Assembly (NCBI RefSeq): GCF_002915575.1
Contig: NZ_PQGD01000013.1
Coordinates: forward strand, 1-64,000
Direction: 5' to 3'
Source of the DNA: Superficieibacter electus
GTDB lineage: Bacteria; Pseudomonadota; Gammaproteobacteria; Enterobacterales; Enterobacteriaceae
DNA: 64,000 nt
Shown here: positions 47,699 to 57,411 of the stretch, one piece after another
Layout of the letters: each line of letters starts with the position of its first letter
How positions within the stretch are numbered: the first letter of the stretch is position 1
Program-made: the position numbers and the translations under genes
Notes under the pieces: model-generated
Seen by the model: the letters and a program-made list of their open reading frames with translations, nothing else
The model's database searches: none
Told to the model about the DNA's origin: nothing

Positions 47699-47862
47699 TG
47701 ATTTTTCTGGCAGAACCTGAACCAGAAGATGTTGTACCAACAGCGCCAATACTTAGAGCGCGGCAACTAAACGCAGAACCTGTCTTATTGCGTTTTCCAG
47801 CGAAAATGCAATGGGACAGGTTCCAGATAAATCAACGTATTAGATAGATAAGGAATACCCCC

Positions 47863-50526
47863 ATGTCAGAACGTCTCCAAAATGACGTGGATCCGATCGA
47901 AACTCGCGACTGGCAACAGGCGATCGAATCGGTCATCCGTGAAGAAGGTGTTGAGCGCGCTCAGTATCTGATTGATCAGCTGCTTTCTGAGGCTCGCAAA
48001 GGCGGCGTGAAAGTGGCGGCAGGTGCAGGGGCCAGCAACTATGTAAACACTATTGCCGTTGAAGACGAACCGGAATACCCGGGCAATCTGGAGCTGGAGC
48101 GTCGTATCCGTTCTGCTATCCGCTGGAACGCCATCATGACCGTTCTGCGCGCGTCGAAGAAAGATCTGGAGCTGGGCGGCCACATGGCATCCTTCCAGTC
48201 ATCTGCGACCATCTACGAAGTGTGCTTTAACCACTTCTTCCGTGCACGCAGCGAAAAAGATGGCGGCGATCTGGTTTACTTCCAGGGCCACATCTCTCCG
48301 GGCGTTTACGCTCGCGCATTCCTCGAAGGTCGCCTGACCGAAGAGCAAATGAACAATTTCCGTCAGGAAGTTCACGGTAAAGGTCTGTCTTCTTATCCGC
48401 ACCCGAAACTGATGCCGGAATTCTGGCAGTTCCCGACCGTGTCTATGGGTCTGGGGCCAATCGGTGCGATTTATCAGGCTAAATTCCTGAAATATCTGGA
48501 ACACCGTGGCCTGAAAGACACCTCTGAACAAACCGTTTACGCGTTCCTCGGCGACGGCGAAATGGATGAGCCAGAATCTAAAGGTGCGATCACCATCGCC
48601 ACCCGTGAGAAGCTGGACAATCTGTGCTTCATCATCAACTGTAACCTGCAACGCCTTGACGGCCCGGTAACCGGTAACGGCAAGATCATCAACGAACTGG
48701 AAGGCATCTTCGCGGGCGCTGGCTGGAACGTGATCAAAGTGATGTGGGGCGGTCGTTGGGATGAGCTGCTGCGTAATGACACCAGCGGTAAACTGATGCA
48801 GCTGATGGAAGAAACCGTTGACGGCGATTATCAGACCTTCAAATCCAAAGACGGTGCTTACGTTCGTGAACACTTCTTCGGCAAATATCCGGAAACGGCT
48901 GCCCTGGTAGCAGACTGGACTGATGAGCAGATTTGGGCGCTGAACCGTGGCGGTCACGATCCGAAGAAAGTGTACGCTGCACTGAAAAAAGCGCAGGAAA
49001 CCAAAGGCAAAGCCACGGTTATCCTGGCCCATACCATTAAAGGTTACGGCATGGGCGATACCGCTGAAGGTAAAAACATCGCTCACCAGGTGAAAAAAAT
49101 GAACATGGACGGCGTGCGTTATATCCGCGACCGCTTCAATGTTCCGGTTAGCGATGAGCAGGTTGAAAAACTCGCTTACCTGACCTTCCCGGAAGGCTCT
49201 GAAGAGCACACTTACCTGCACGCCCAGCGTCAGAAGCTGAATGGCTATCTGCCGACGCGTCAGCCTAAGTTCACCGAGAAGCTGGAACTGCCTGAGCTGG
49301 CGGACTTCAAACCGCTGCTGGAAGAGCAGAACAAAGAAATCTCCACCACTATCGCGTTCGTGCGTGCGCTGAACGTGATGCTGAAGAACAAGTCCATTAA
49401 AGACCGCCTCGTGCCGATCATCGCTGATGAAGCGCGTACCTTTGGTATGGAAGGTCTGTTCCGTCAGATTGGTATTTACAGCCCGAACGGCCAGCAGTAC
49501 ACCCCGCAGGACCGTGAGCAGGTTGCTTACTACAAAGAAGACGAGAAAGGCCAGATCCTCCAGGAAGGTATTAACGAACTGGGTGCAGGCGCATCCTGGC
49601 TGGCAGCGGCGACCTCTTACAGCACCAACAACCTGCCGATGATCCCGTTCTACATCTATTACTCGATGTTCGGTTTCCAGCGTATCGGCGATCTGTGCTG
49701 GCAGGCGGGCGATCAGCAGGCGCGCGGCTTCCTGGTCGGCGGCACCTCCGGTCGTACCACGCTTAACGGCGAAGGTTTGCAGCATGAAGATGGTCACAGC
49801 CACATTCAGTCGCTGACTATCCCGAACTGTATCTCCTACGACCCGGCTTACGCCTATGAAGTTGCCGTGATCATGCATGACGGTCTGGTGCGTATGTACG
49901 GTGAAGCGCAGGAAAACATTTACTACTACATCACCACCCTGAACGAAAACTACCACATGCCGGCCATGCCGGAAGGTGCTGAGGAAGGTATCCGTAAAGG
50001 TATCTACAAACTCGACACCCTTGAAGGTAGCAAAGGTAAAGTTCAGCTGCTGGGTTCCGGTTCTATCCTGCGTCACGTGCGTGAAGCGGCAGAGATCCTG
50101 GCGAAAGACTACGGCGTGGGTTCTGACGTCTATAGCGTCACTTCCTTCACTGAACTGGCGCGTGATGGTCAGGATTGTGAGCGCTGGAACATGCTGCACC
50201 CGATGGAAACCCCGCGCGTGCCGTACATCGCTCAGGTGATGAACGACGCACCGGCAGTGGCATCCACTGACTATATGAAACTGTTCGCCGAGCAGGTTCG
50301 TACTTATGTACCGGCTGATGATTACCGCGTACTGGGTACCGATGGCTTCGGTCGCTCCGACAGCCGTGAAAACCTGCGTCACCACTTCGAAGTTGATGCT
50401 TCCTATGTGGTTGTAGCAGCGCTGGGCGAACTGGCTAAACGTGGCGAAATCGATAAGAAAGTGGTTGCGGACGCAATTACCAAATTCAACATCGATGCAG
50501 AAAAAGTTAACCCGCGTCTGGCGTAA
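47863..50526 (+). CDS. aceE: Pyruvate dehydrogenase E1 component
   Basis: AceE (887 aa) is the homodimeric ThDP-dependent E1 that decarboxylates pyruvate and acetylates E2 lipoyl groups. The ThDP/Mg motif [15 protein letters not shown], ending with [10 protein letters not shown], lies at about residues 228-266. [12 protein letters not shown] is typical of the family. It sits 164 bases after pdhR and 14 bases before aceF. Confidence 0.97.
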   Translation: MSERLQNDVDPIETRDWQQAIESVIREEGVERAQYLIDQLLSEARKGGVKVAAGAGASNYVNTIAVEDEPEYPGNLELERRIRSAIRWNAIMTVLRASKKDLELGGHMASFQSSATIYEVCFNHFFRARSEKDGGDLVYFQGHISPGVYARAFLEGRLTEEQMNNFRQEVHGKGLSSYPHPKLMPEFWQFPTVSMGLGPIGAIYQAKFLKYLEHRGLKDTSEQTVYAFLGDGEMDEPESKGAITIATREKLDNLCFIINCNLQRLDGPVTGNGKIINELEGIFAGAGWNVIKVMWGGRWDELLRNDTSGKLMQLMEETVDGDYQTFKSKDGAYVREHFFGKYPETAALVADWTDEQIWALNRGGHDPKKVYAALKKAQETKGKATVILAHTIKGYGMGDTAEGKNIAHQVKKMNMDGVRYIRDRFNVPVSDEQVEKLAYLTFPEGSEEHTYLHAQRQKLNGYLPTRQPKFTEKLELPELADFKPLLEEQNKEISTTIAFVRALNVMLKNKSIKDRLVPIIADEARTFGMEGLFRQIGIYSPNGQQYTPQDREQVAYYKEDEKGQILQEGINELGAGASWLAAATSYSTNNLPMIPFYIYYSMFGFQRIGDLCWQAGDQQARGFLVGGTSGRTTLNGEGLQHEDGHSHIQSLTIPNCISYDPAYAYEVAVIMHDGLVRMYGEAQENIYYYITTLNENYHMPAMPEGAEEGIRKGIYKLDTLEGSKGKVQLLGSGSILRHVREAAEILAKDYGVGSDVYSVTSFTELARDGQDCERWNMLHPMETPRVPYIAQVMNDAPAVASTDYMKLFAEQVRTYVPADDYRVLGTDGFGRSDSRENLRHHFEVDASYVVVAALGELAKRGEIDKKVVADAITKFNIDAEKVNPRLA

Positions 50527-50540
50527 GAGGTAAAAGAAAC

Positions 50541-52448
50541 ATGGCTATCGAAATCAATGTACCGGACATCGGGGCTGATGAAGTTGAAATCACCGAAATC
50601 CTGGTCAAAGTGGGCGACAAGGTTGAAGCTGAGCAGTCGCTGATCACCGTAGAAGGCGACAAAGCCTCAATGGAAGTCCCGTCTCCGCAGGCGGGCGTTG
50701 TGAAAGAGATCAAAGTCTCTGTCGGCGACAAAACCGAGACCGGTAAACTCATTATGATTTTCGATTCCGCCGACGGTGCAGCTGATGCTGCACCTGCTAA
50801 GGCAGAAGAGAAAAAAGAAGAGCCGAAAGCAGCTGCTCCGGCAGCGGCAGCGGCAGCGGCGGCTAAAGACGTTAACGTACCTGACATCGGTGGTGACGAA
50901 GTTGAAGTCACAGAGATCATGGTTAAGGTTGGCGATAAAGTTGAAGCTGAGCAGTCCCTGATCACCGTAGAAGGCGATAAAGCCTCTATGGAAGTTCCGG
51001 CACCGTTCGCAGGCACCGTAAAAGAAATCAAAATCAACACCGGCGACAAAGTGTCTACCGGTTCACTGATTATGGTCTTCGAGGTGGAAGGCGCAGCACC
51101 GGCGGCAGGCGAAGCCAAACCGCAGGTGAAAGAAGAAGCGGCCTCTGCACCGGCAGCAGCGGCGGGCGCGAAAGACGTCAATGTTCCGGATATCGGCGGC
51201 GACGAAGTTGAAGTCACCGAAGTGATGGTAAAAGTTGGCGATAAAGTTGAAGCTGAACAGTCGCTGATCACCGTTGAAGGCGACAAAGCCTCTATGGAAG
51301 TCCCGGCACCTTTCGCAGGCACCGTGAAAGAGATCAAAATCAACACCGGCGACAAAGTGTCTACCGGCTCGCTGATTATGGTCTTTGAAGTGGAAGGCGC
51401 AGCCCCGGCAGCACCTGCGGCTAAGCAGGAAGCGGCAGCCCCGGCTCCGGCCGCGAAAGCGGACAAACCGGCAGCCGCCCCGGCTGCGAAAGCTGAAGGC
51501 AAAACCGAGTTCGCTGAAAACGACGCTTACGTCCATGCCACTCCGCTGATCCGCCGCCTGGCGCGCGAGTTCGGTGTGAACCTGGCGAAAGTAAAAGGAA
51601 CGGGCCGTAAAGGTCGTATCCTGCGTGAAGACGTTCAGGCTTACGTGAAAGACGCTATCAAGCGCGCTGAATCTGCACCTGCTGCTGCCGCTGGCGGTGG
51701 TATCCCTGGCATGCTGCCATGGCCGAAAGTGGACTTCAGCAAGTTTGGTGAAATCGAAGAAGTCGAACTGGGCCGCATCCAGAAAATCTCTGGCGCGAAC
51801 CTGAGCCGTAACTGGGTAATGATCCCGCACGTTACGCACTTCGACAAAACGGATATCACCGATCTGGAAGCGTTCCGTAAACAGCAGAACGCCGAAGCTG
51901 AGAAGCGTAAACTGGACGTGAAATTCACCCCGGTAGTCTTCATCATGAAAGCGGTGGCCGCGGCGCTTGAGCAGATGCCTCGCTTCAACAGCTCGCTGTC
52001 TGAAGATGCACAGCGCCTGACGCTGAAGAAATACATCAACATCGGTGTCGCAGTAGATACTCCGAATGGCCTGGTGGTTCCGGTCTTTAAAGACGTGAAC
52101 AAGAAGAGCATCACCGAGCTGTCTCGTGAACTGACGACCATCTCCAAAAAAGCGCGTGATGGCAAGCTGACCGCTGGCGAAATGCAGGGCGGTTGCTTTA
52201 CCATCTCCAGCATCGGCGGCCTGGGCACCACCCACTTCGCGCCGATCGTTAACGCGCCGGAAGTGGCTATCCTCGGTGTGTCTAAGTCCGCGATGGAGCC
52301 GGTCTGGAATGGTAAAGAGTTTACGCCGCGTCTGATGATGCCGATCTCTCTGTCCTTCGACCACCGGGTGATTGACGGTGCTGATGGTGCGCGCTTTATC
52401 ACCATCATCAATAACATGCTGAGCGACATTCGCCGCCTGGTGATGTAA
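50541..52448 (+). CDS. aceF: Dihydrolipoyl acetyltransferase (E2), three lipoyl domains
   Basis: AceF (635 aa) forms the core of the pyruvate dehydrogenase complex. Three tandem lipoyl domains each carry the lipoylated Lys in [10 protein letters not shown], separated by Ala/Pro/Glu-rich linkers. They begin at about 50545, 50872 and 51178 and are close DNA repeats. A peripheral-subunit-binding domain ([20 protein letters not shown]) and the catalytic domain, with [15 protein letters not shown], follow. It is five residues longer than E. coli AceF by my recollection, probably in a linker. Confidence 0.97.
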   Translation: MAIEINVPDIGADEVEITEILVKVGDKVEAEQSLITVEGDKASMEVPSPQAGVVKEIKVSVGDKTETGKLIMIFDSADGAADAAPAKAEEKKEEPKAAAPAAAAAAAAKDVNVPDIGGDEVEVTEIMVKVGDKVEAEQSLITVEGDKASMEVPAPFAGTVKEIKINTGDKVSTGSLIMVFEVEGAAPAAGEAKPQVKEEAASAPAAAAGAKDVNVPDIGGDEVEVTEVMVKVGDKVEAEQSLITVEGDKASMEVPAPFAGTVKEIKINTGDKVSTGSLIMVFEVEGAAPAAPAAKQEAAAPAPAAKADKPAAAPAAKAEGKTEFAENDAYVHATPLIRRLAREFGVNLAKVKGTGRKGRILREDVQAYVKDAIKRAESAPAAAAGGGIPGMLPWPKVDFSKFGEIEEVELGRIQKISGANLSRNWVMIPHVTHFDKTDITDLEAFRKQQNAEAEKRKLDVKFTPVVFIMKAVAAALEQMPRFNSSLSEDAQRLTLKKYINIGVAVDTPNGLVVPVFKDVNKKSITELSRELTTISKKARDGKLTAGEMQGGCFTISSIGGLGTTHFAPIVNAPEVAILGVSKSAMEPVWNGKEFTPRLMMPISLSFDHRVIDGADGARFITIINNMLSDIRRLVM

Positions 52449-52453
52449 TGAAA

Positions 52454-52479
52454 AAGCCGGCCTGACGGCCGGCTTTTTT
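52454..52479 (+). terminator. Terminator after aceF
   Basis: AAGCCGGCC pairs with GGCCGGCTT across TGAC, followed by a T-run. It gives a pdhR-aceEF transcript, while lpd can be read through or use its own promoter. Confidence 0.88.
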
Positions 52480-52542
52480 CTGGTAATCTCATAAGGTTTG
52501 TGCGGTTACTGGTGAAAGCGAGTTTTCGTGAGCCGTTTGTTG

Positions 52543-52571
52543 TTTCAAAATTGTTAACAATTTTGTAAAAT
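52543..52571 (+). promoter_or_regulatory. lpd promoter with 18-bp palindrome
   Basis: AAAATTGTTAACAATTTT (52547-52564) is a perfect palindrome lying between a weak -35 and a TAAAAT -10 (52566-52571). It matches the mapped lpd promoter of E. coli as I remember it, which ArcA represses; GTTAAC with A/T flanks would suit an ArcA site. Confidence 0.6.
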
Positions 52572-52644
52572 ACGGGCGGATAGAACGTCCCGGTGGATGA
52601 AGGGCGACAGTACCTGGACTGCCGGAAATCAATAAGAGGTCATG

Positions 52645-54069
52645 ATGAGTACTGAAATTAAAACTCAGGTCGTGGTACTTGGGGCAGGCCCCGCAGGTTA
52701 CTCTGCCGCCTTCCGTTGCGCTGATTTAGGTCTGGAAACCGTCATTGTTGAACGTTACAACACCCTTGGCGGTGTTTGTCTGAACGTGGGCTGTATCCCT
52801 TCTAAAGCGCTGCTGCACGTAGCAAAAGTTATCGAAGAAGCCAAAGCGCTGGCTGAACACGGCATCGTCTTTGGTGAGCCGAAAACCGATATCGACAAGA
52901 TTCGTACCTGGAAAGAAAAAGTTATCAACCAGCTGACCGGCGGTCTGGCGGGTATGGCTAAAGGCCGTAAAGTCAAAGTCGTTAACGGTCTGGGTAAATT
53001 TACCGGCGCTAACACGCTGGAAGTTGAAGGTGAAAACGGCAAAACCGTGATCAACTTCGACAATGCGATCATTGCCGCTGGCTCCCGTCCGATCCAGCTG
53101 CCGTTTATTCCGCATGACGATCCGCGCGTGTGGGATTCCACTGATGCCCTGGAGCTGAAATCAGTTCCGGAACGTCTGCTGGTCATGGGCGGCGGTATCA
53201 TTGGCCTGGAAATGGGCACCGTTTATGATGCGCTGGGTTCGCAGATTGACGTAGTTGAAATGTTCGACCAGGTGATCCCGGCGGCGGATAAAGACATCGT
53301 TAAAGTCTTTACCAAACGCATCAGCAAGAAATTCAACCTGATGCTGGAAACCAAAGTGACTGCGGTTGAAGCCAAAGAAGACGGTATCTACGTTTCTATG
53401 GAAGGCAAAAAAGCCCCGGCGGAGCCGCAGCGTTATGACGCGGTGCTAGTCGCTATCGGTCGTGTTCCGAACGGTAAAAACCTTGACGCAGGCAAAGCGG
53501 GCGTAGAAGTGGATGACCGTGGCTTTATCCGCGTGGATAAACAGCTGCGCACCAACGTGCCGCACATCTTTGCTATTGGCGATATCGTCGGTCAGCCGAT
53601 GCTGGCGCACAAAGGCGTTCACGAAGGTCACGTTGCCGCTGAAGTCATCGCCGGTAAAAAACACTACTTCGACCCGAAAGTGATCCCGTCCATCGCCTAC
53701 ACTGAACCAGAAGTGGCATGGGTTGGCCTGACTGAGAAAGAAGCGAAAGAAAAAGGCATCAGCTATGAAACCGCCACCTTCCCGTGGGCTGCTTCTGGCC
53801 GTGCTATCGCCTCCGACTGCGCCGACGGTATGACCAAACTGATTTTCGACAAAGAAACGCACCGGGTGATCGGTGGCGCGATTGTCGGCACCAACGGCGG
53901 CGAGCTGTTGGGTGAAATCGGTCTGGCAATCGAAATGGGCTGTGACGCAGAAGACATCGCGCTGACCATTCACGCGCACCCGACGCTGCATGAATCCGTG
54001 GGCCTGGCGGCAGAAGTGTTCGAAGGTAGCATCACTGACCTGCCGAACCCGAAAGCGAAGAAAAAGTAA
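52645..54069 (+). CDS. lpd: Dihydrolipoamide dehydrogenase (E3)
   Basis: Lpd (474 aa) reoxidises lipoyl groups for the pyruvate and 2-oxoglutarate dehydrogenase complexes and the glycine cleavage system. FAD motif VVLGAGPAGYSAA (about residues 9-21), redox pair CLNVGC, NAD motif GGGIIGLEMG and the catalytic HAHPTLHE are present. Of the two adjacent ATGs I chose the second, five bases past AGAGG, giving MSTEIKTQ. Confidence 0.97.
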   Translation: MSTEIKTQVVVLGAGPAGYSAAFRCADLGLETVIVERYNTLGGVCLNVGCIPSKALLHVAKVIEEAKALAEHGIVFGEPKTDIDKIRTWKEKVINQLTGGLAGMAKGRKVKVVNGLGKFTGANTLEVEGENGKTVINFDNAIIAAGSRPIQLPFIPHDDPRVWDSTDALELKSVPERLLVMGGGIIGLEMGTVYDALGSQIDVVEMFDQVIPAADKDIVKVFTKRISKKFNLMLETKVTAVEAKEDGIYVSMEGKKAPAEPQRYDAVLVAIGRVPNGKNLDAGKAGVEVDDRGFIRVDKQLRTNVPHIFAIGDIVGQPMLAHKGVHEGHVAAEVIAGKKHYFDPKVIPSIAYTEPEVAWVGLTEKEAKEKGISYETATFPWAASGRAIASDCADGMTKLIFDKETHRVIGGAIVGTNGGELLGEIGLAIEMGCDAEDIALTIHAHPTLHESVGLAAEVFEGSITDLPNPKAKKK

Positions 54070-54123
54070 TTCTGTAACGATAGCTGTTGTGAATTAGCCG
54101 TTCTTTTTTACATTAGCTGTTTG

Positions 54124-54157
54124 AAGGGAGAAGAGTCGAATCTTCTCCCTTTTTTTA
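54124..54157 (+). terminator. Terminator after lpd
   Basis: AAGGGAGAAGA pairs with TCTTCTCCCTT around GTCGAA, followed by a T-run. It is the end of the pyruvate dehydrogenase operon. The 54158-54316 stretch holds nothing I can name. Confidence 0.92.
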
Positions 54158-54316
54158 TGCTGTGGCGACAGGGTACAGTGCTTTACAGACGCAAGGCGAA
54201 TCAGGTACCAATCGGAACAGCCTTTTCGCAGCGCGCCACTTATCCTTCACGCGAGGCGTGTCGTCTTATCCGGTTTATTATGTTGACCCCGTCAGCCCTC
54301 TTATTTACCACTTATT

Positions 54317-55117
54317 TTACTGATCCACTGCCTGCCAGCCCGCTTGCGGGGCAAAATGCGTTATGGACTGCGTCTGCGTTTCCGTCTGTGCGCCCAGATT
54401 GGCCTGATAAACCCGGTCCTGCATATCAACCATAAAACTCATTATGCCCGTTTTCCCCCATGCTACAGGCCAGGCGATCAGCGCGACGCCATTATTGTCT
54501 TCACCGTCTGACAAAATACGGAAATGGTAACCATGATAGCCATCGCCCGGCTGATTGCTAAAGGCGGGGCCGAGCGGGCTGGGATCTTCACCCGGCTTGA
54601 CTGGCCAGTACAGACCATCTTGTTGGCCTTCACTGCTTACCAGCTTATGCGCCCACATTTTCTTCTGCTGGAAATATTCATTTTCAGCATCAACCCAGGC
54701 ATGCATCGCTTCGATTGCGCCCAGTTCATTGCGTCCGATGGTTCGGGTCAGGATCTCATCGGCTGCTGCAGGCATGTCAAACTGCCAGCCAGCCTCGGTT
54801 TTGGTCAGCGGTACAGGCAACTGCCAGTTCTCCACACCCACATTAATATGGGCAGTGTTATCTGTCTGATCGATATGATGGCGGGTTTTCCAGTCGCGCA
54901 GAAAACGGGCTACAGCCTGTGGATCAACGCCTTCTGGTGGGAAATAACTCTGCCAGTCGTCACCCAGCAGCTGTTGCAGGGCATCTTGATCATGAGATGT
55001 GACGGCAGTGACCAGCGTTTCGGCGGCCTGCTCGGGCGTATTAAATGCTTGTTGAGCTTGGGCCACTGCGGGCAACACCAGCAAAATCAACGCCCTGAGC
55101 ATCGGTAATGGTTTCAT
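54317..55117 (-). CDS. DUF2950 family exported protein
   Basis: A 266-residue protein with a cleavable signal peptide (residues 1-21, ending AQA before QQAFNTPEQAAE). An N-terminal helical segment with DQDALQQLLGDDWQSYFP is followed by PGDGYHGYHFRILSDGEDN and an ALIAWPVAWGKTGIMSF motif, typical of DUF2950. Function is unknown. It lies ten bases downstream of yacH on the same strand, and DUF3300/DUF2950 genes are often paired, so the two exported proteins probably work together. Confidence 0.85.
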   Translation of the reverse strand: MKPLPMLRALILLVLPAVAQAQQAFNTPEQAAETLVTAVTSHDQDALQQLLGDDWQSYFPPEGVDPQAVARFLRDWKTRHHIDQTDNTAHINVGVENWQLPVPLTKTEAGWQFDMPAAADEILTRTIGRNELGAIEAMHAWVDAENEYFQQKKMWAHKLVSSEGQQDGLYWPVKPGEDPSPLGPAFSNQPGDGYHGYHFRILSDGEDNNGVALIAWPVAWGKTGIMSFMVDMQDRVYQANLGAQTETQTQSITHFAPQAGWQAVDQ

Positions 55118-55127
55118 CTATTCCCCC

Positions 55128-57017
55128 TTAATGATGACGACGTTCGGCGACGCGTTCGCGAACGGCTGAACGTTGCTCGCTGCTGAGACGATTTTCCAGT
55201 CGGCGGCTTTCGTTACCCCGGTTCTGCTGCGATCGCCATGAAGGCGAGCGGCTATCGTTGCCACTCAGTGCATTCGCCCGTCGTTGCTGGACGTTTTCCC
55301 GCCGCTCCTGACGTTGTTCCGGTGTTGACGAATTCAGCCGTTGCTGAACGTTGTCCCGCCGCTCCTGACGTTGTTCCGGTGTTGACGAATTCAGCCGCTG
55401 CTGGACGTTTTCCCGCCGCTCCTGACGTTGCTCAGATGTCGTAGAGCTCAGGCGTTGCTGGACATTTTCCCGCCGCTCCTGACGATGTTCGGGCGTTGAC
55501 GAATTCAGCCGCTGCTGGACATTTTCCCGCCGCTCCTGACGTTGTTCGGGCGTTGACGAATTCAGCCGCTGCTGAACGTTGTCCCGCCGCTCCTGACGTT
55601 GCTCAGATGTCGTAGAGCTCAGGCGTTGCTGGAGGTTTTCCCGTGCCTGCTGACGCTGCGCCTGCGTTGACGTGTTCAGACGCTGCTGGGCATTGTCACG
55701 CAGTTGCTGGCGCTGATCTGGCGTCGTGTTGGCAAGGTTTTGCTGAAGTTGCATTCTGGCTGCGTCACGCTGCGTGTTACTGGTGTCATAGCCACGATAG
55801 TTATTACGTTGTGCAATTTGTTCAAGCTGCTTTGAGGCGGCCTGGCGCTGTGTATCCCGGCTGGCAGTAGCCGCAGACTGAGGAAGGGACTTACCTGTTT
55901 TTTCCTGCAGCTGCGTTAGTGCGGTCTGCCTTTGGGTAGCACGGCTGTCGGGGGACGCCGTTGCGCTTAATCCACCGCTGACATTGACCGGATGCGCATT
56001 ATTAATGTAGGGCACGCCGTTACGATAAGCCGGATTATGCTGCCAGATACGGGTATTGTCGGTGAGATGCTCGCCGGTGATACGGTTGTAATTATTGACG
56101 TTGATATTGATGTTATCGCCATTATGGATATAGCCACCGTTGTGGTAATCATGATCGTCATGGTGGTGGTCATCGTCATCATGGTGATGATGATCATCAT
56201 GATCCCAGTCGATACTGCTGAACAATGCGTAGGTGGTTGCCACACCGAGGCTATAACCGAACCCTTTCACAAAGCTGCTGGCAAACTGCTCGCCGGGAGG
56301 TGGCGGCAGATAGACGGGGGGATAGGTGGTATTAGGCCAGCTACCGTAGACGGTCGTCGGATTGTAAGTGGGAATATAAACGACCTGCGGATCTGCCGGC
56401 TCGATTTTAATTATTGTCCGTGGTGTGGAGTGAATGACGGTCGTGGTTCCATTTTGCGCAGTGCTGGCAACGGTTGATTCACTGGTCACCTTTTGCTGTG
56501 GCGTCGTCTTCAGCGTCCCTGTCTGCTGCGCCAGCGCACGCAGTTTCTGCACTGAATCCATCACATCTTGCGGCTGTGCCAGGAAAGCATTTCCCAGATT
56601 TTCTACCCACTGTGGGTCCTGGCCCATCAGCGCCACCAGTTGTGGAAAGGCCACCAGCGACTTCACGCTGGCATCCCAGGGCTGATTACTTACGGCTTTA
56701 ATGGCCGCATCGCCCTGCAGAGTGGGGTGATCTTTCGACCATTGTACCGCTTGTACCACACTGGCCGGATAGGTTGATGCCATCAGTACCTGCGAGAGCA
56801 GGGCATCCGGATAAAGGGCTATGGGCGCTACCCATTGGTCAATTTGCGCGGGTGTAAAGGTGGCTGCGGCAGCAGGCGCGGGCACAGAATCAGGTACTGT
56901 CTCGCTGACGCTGGTCGTTACAGGACTGCGGCTTTTAACGTAAAGCACCCCGGATGCCGCAAACAATCCCAGGCTGCACGCTAAAGCGATAACGTGTGGC
57001 TTAAACGGCAATGTCAT
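55128..57017 (-). CDS. yacH: DUF3300 family exported protein YacH, with C-terminal tandem repeats
   Basis: YacH (629 aa) starts with an N-terminal signal or anchor (about residues 8-27). The DUF3300 domain follows, with FTPAQIDQWVAPIALYPDALL, QVVYIPTYNPTTVYGSWP and PPPPGEQF. A His/Asp-rich stretch (DHDDHHHHDDDDHHHDDHD, about 272-290) may bind metal. The C-terminal third holds eight 19-residue repeats rich in Gln and Arg, LNSSTPEQRQERRENVQQR and variants. No function is known to me. It shares a minus-strand unit with the DUF2950 gene. Confidence 0.88.
   Translation of the reverse strand: MTLPFKPHVIALACSLGLFAASGVLYVKSRSPVTTSVSETVPDSVPAPAAAATFTPAQIDQWVAPIALYPDALLSQVLMASTYPASVVQAVQWSKDHPTLQGDAAIKAVSNQPWDASVKSLVAFPQLVALMGQDPQWVENLGNAFLAQPQDVMDSVQKLRALAQQTGTLKTTPQQKVTSESTVASTAQNGTTTVIHSTPRTIIKIEPADPQVVYIPTYNPTTVYGSWPNTTYPPVYLPPPPGEQFASSFVKGFGYSLGVATTYALFSSIDWDHDDHHHHDDDDHHHDDHDYHNGGYIHNGDNININVNNYNRITGEHLTDNTRIWQHNPAYRNGVPYINNAHPVNVSGGLSATASPDSRATQRQTALTQLQEKTGKSLPQSAATASRDTQRQAASKQLEQIAQRNNYRGYDTSNTQRDAARMQLQQNLANTTPDQRQQLRDNAQQRLNTSTQAQRQQARENLQQRLSSTTSEQRQERRDNVQQRLNSSTPEQRQERRENVQQRLNSSTPEHRQERRENVQQRLSSTTSEQRQERRENVQQRLNSSTPEQRQERRDNVQQRLNSSTPEQRQERRENVQQRRANALSGNDSRSPSWRSQQNRGNESRRLENRLSSEQRSAVRERVAERRHH
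55281..55736 (-). repeat. Eight 57-bp in-frame tandem repeats in yacH
   Basis: Each unit encodes 19 residues (LNSSTPEQRQERRENVQQR type). Six to seven are nearly identical, with alternating LNSSTPE and LSSTTSE versions, and the first units are diverged. The high DNA identity suggests recent expansion, so copy number is likely to vary between strains. Confidence 0.9.
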
Positions 57018-57411
57018 TTTTGTCTCCCGGCATCTATTGATACCCGTCAGTAAAGAGAGCCGCGCCGAATGGCGTAAGCAATGGCAGGAGTATATTCCCC
57101 GGCCTGATTGTTTTTTGACGTAAACAGGGATCGACCCTTAAGTTGGCAGGATCTGGACAAATAGAGTGTATACAAACATTGCGGCGGATATATTTTTACC
57201 CGCCAGAAAGCAGATTTTGCCTGCGCTAAACTCCTTTTCACGATTCAGCAACTATTTAATGTTGCTTTTTTGTAAACAGATTAACACCCCGCTAAAATCC
57301 TGCTATTCTGCCCGTTGCGGTACCGGGCATTTACCCTACAAACTGCTGTCTCACAGGAGCGTGAAGAGAATCGCCTGCCGCACTATGACAATGAGAGCGA
57401 GGAGAACCGTC

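Noticed and set aside
48199-50385. Long minus-strand open frame (728 codons) opposite aceE
   Set aside because: It is the antisense shadow of a highly expressed, strongly codon-biased gene. Its translation is rich in Phe/Val/His with no recognisable domain.
50545-51420. Large DNA direct repeats
   Set aside because: They are the three lipoyl-domain coding segments of aceF, a known architecture, not a mobile or CRISPR repeat.
50507-52364. Two minus-strand frames opposite aceF
   Set aside because: Repetitive Ser/Ala/Thr-rich translation mirrors the three lipoyl repeats and Ala/Pro linkers; not independent genes.
55281-55736. CRISPR-like regular repeats
   Set aside because: The units are contiguous, in frame and without spacers; they are protein-coding tandem repeats of yacH.
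57166-57411. 82-codon N-terminal extension of acnB
   Set aside because: AcnB starts at the GTG at 57412 by length and sequence. The extension is AT-rich leader DNA with no similarity.
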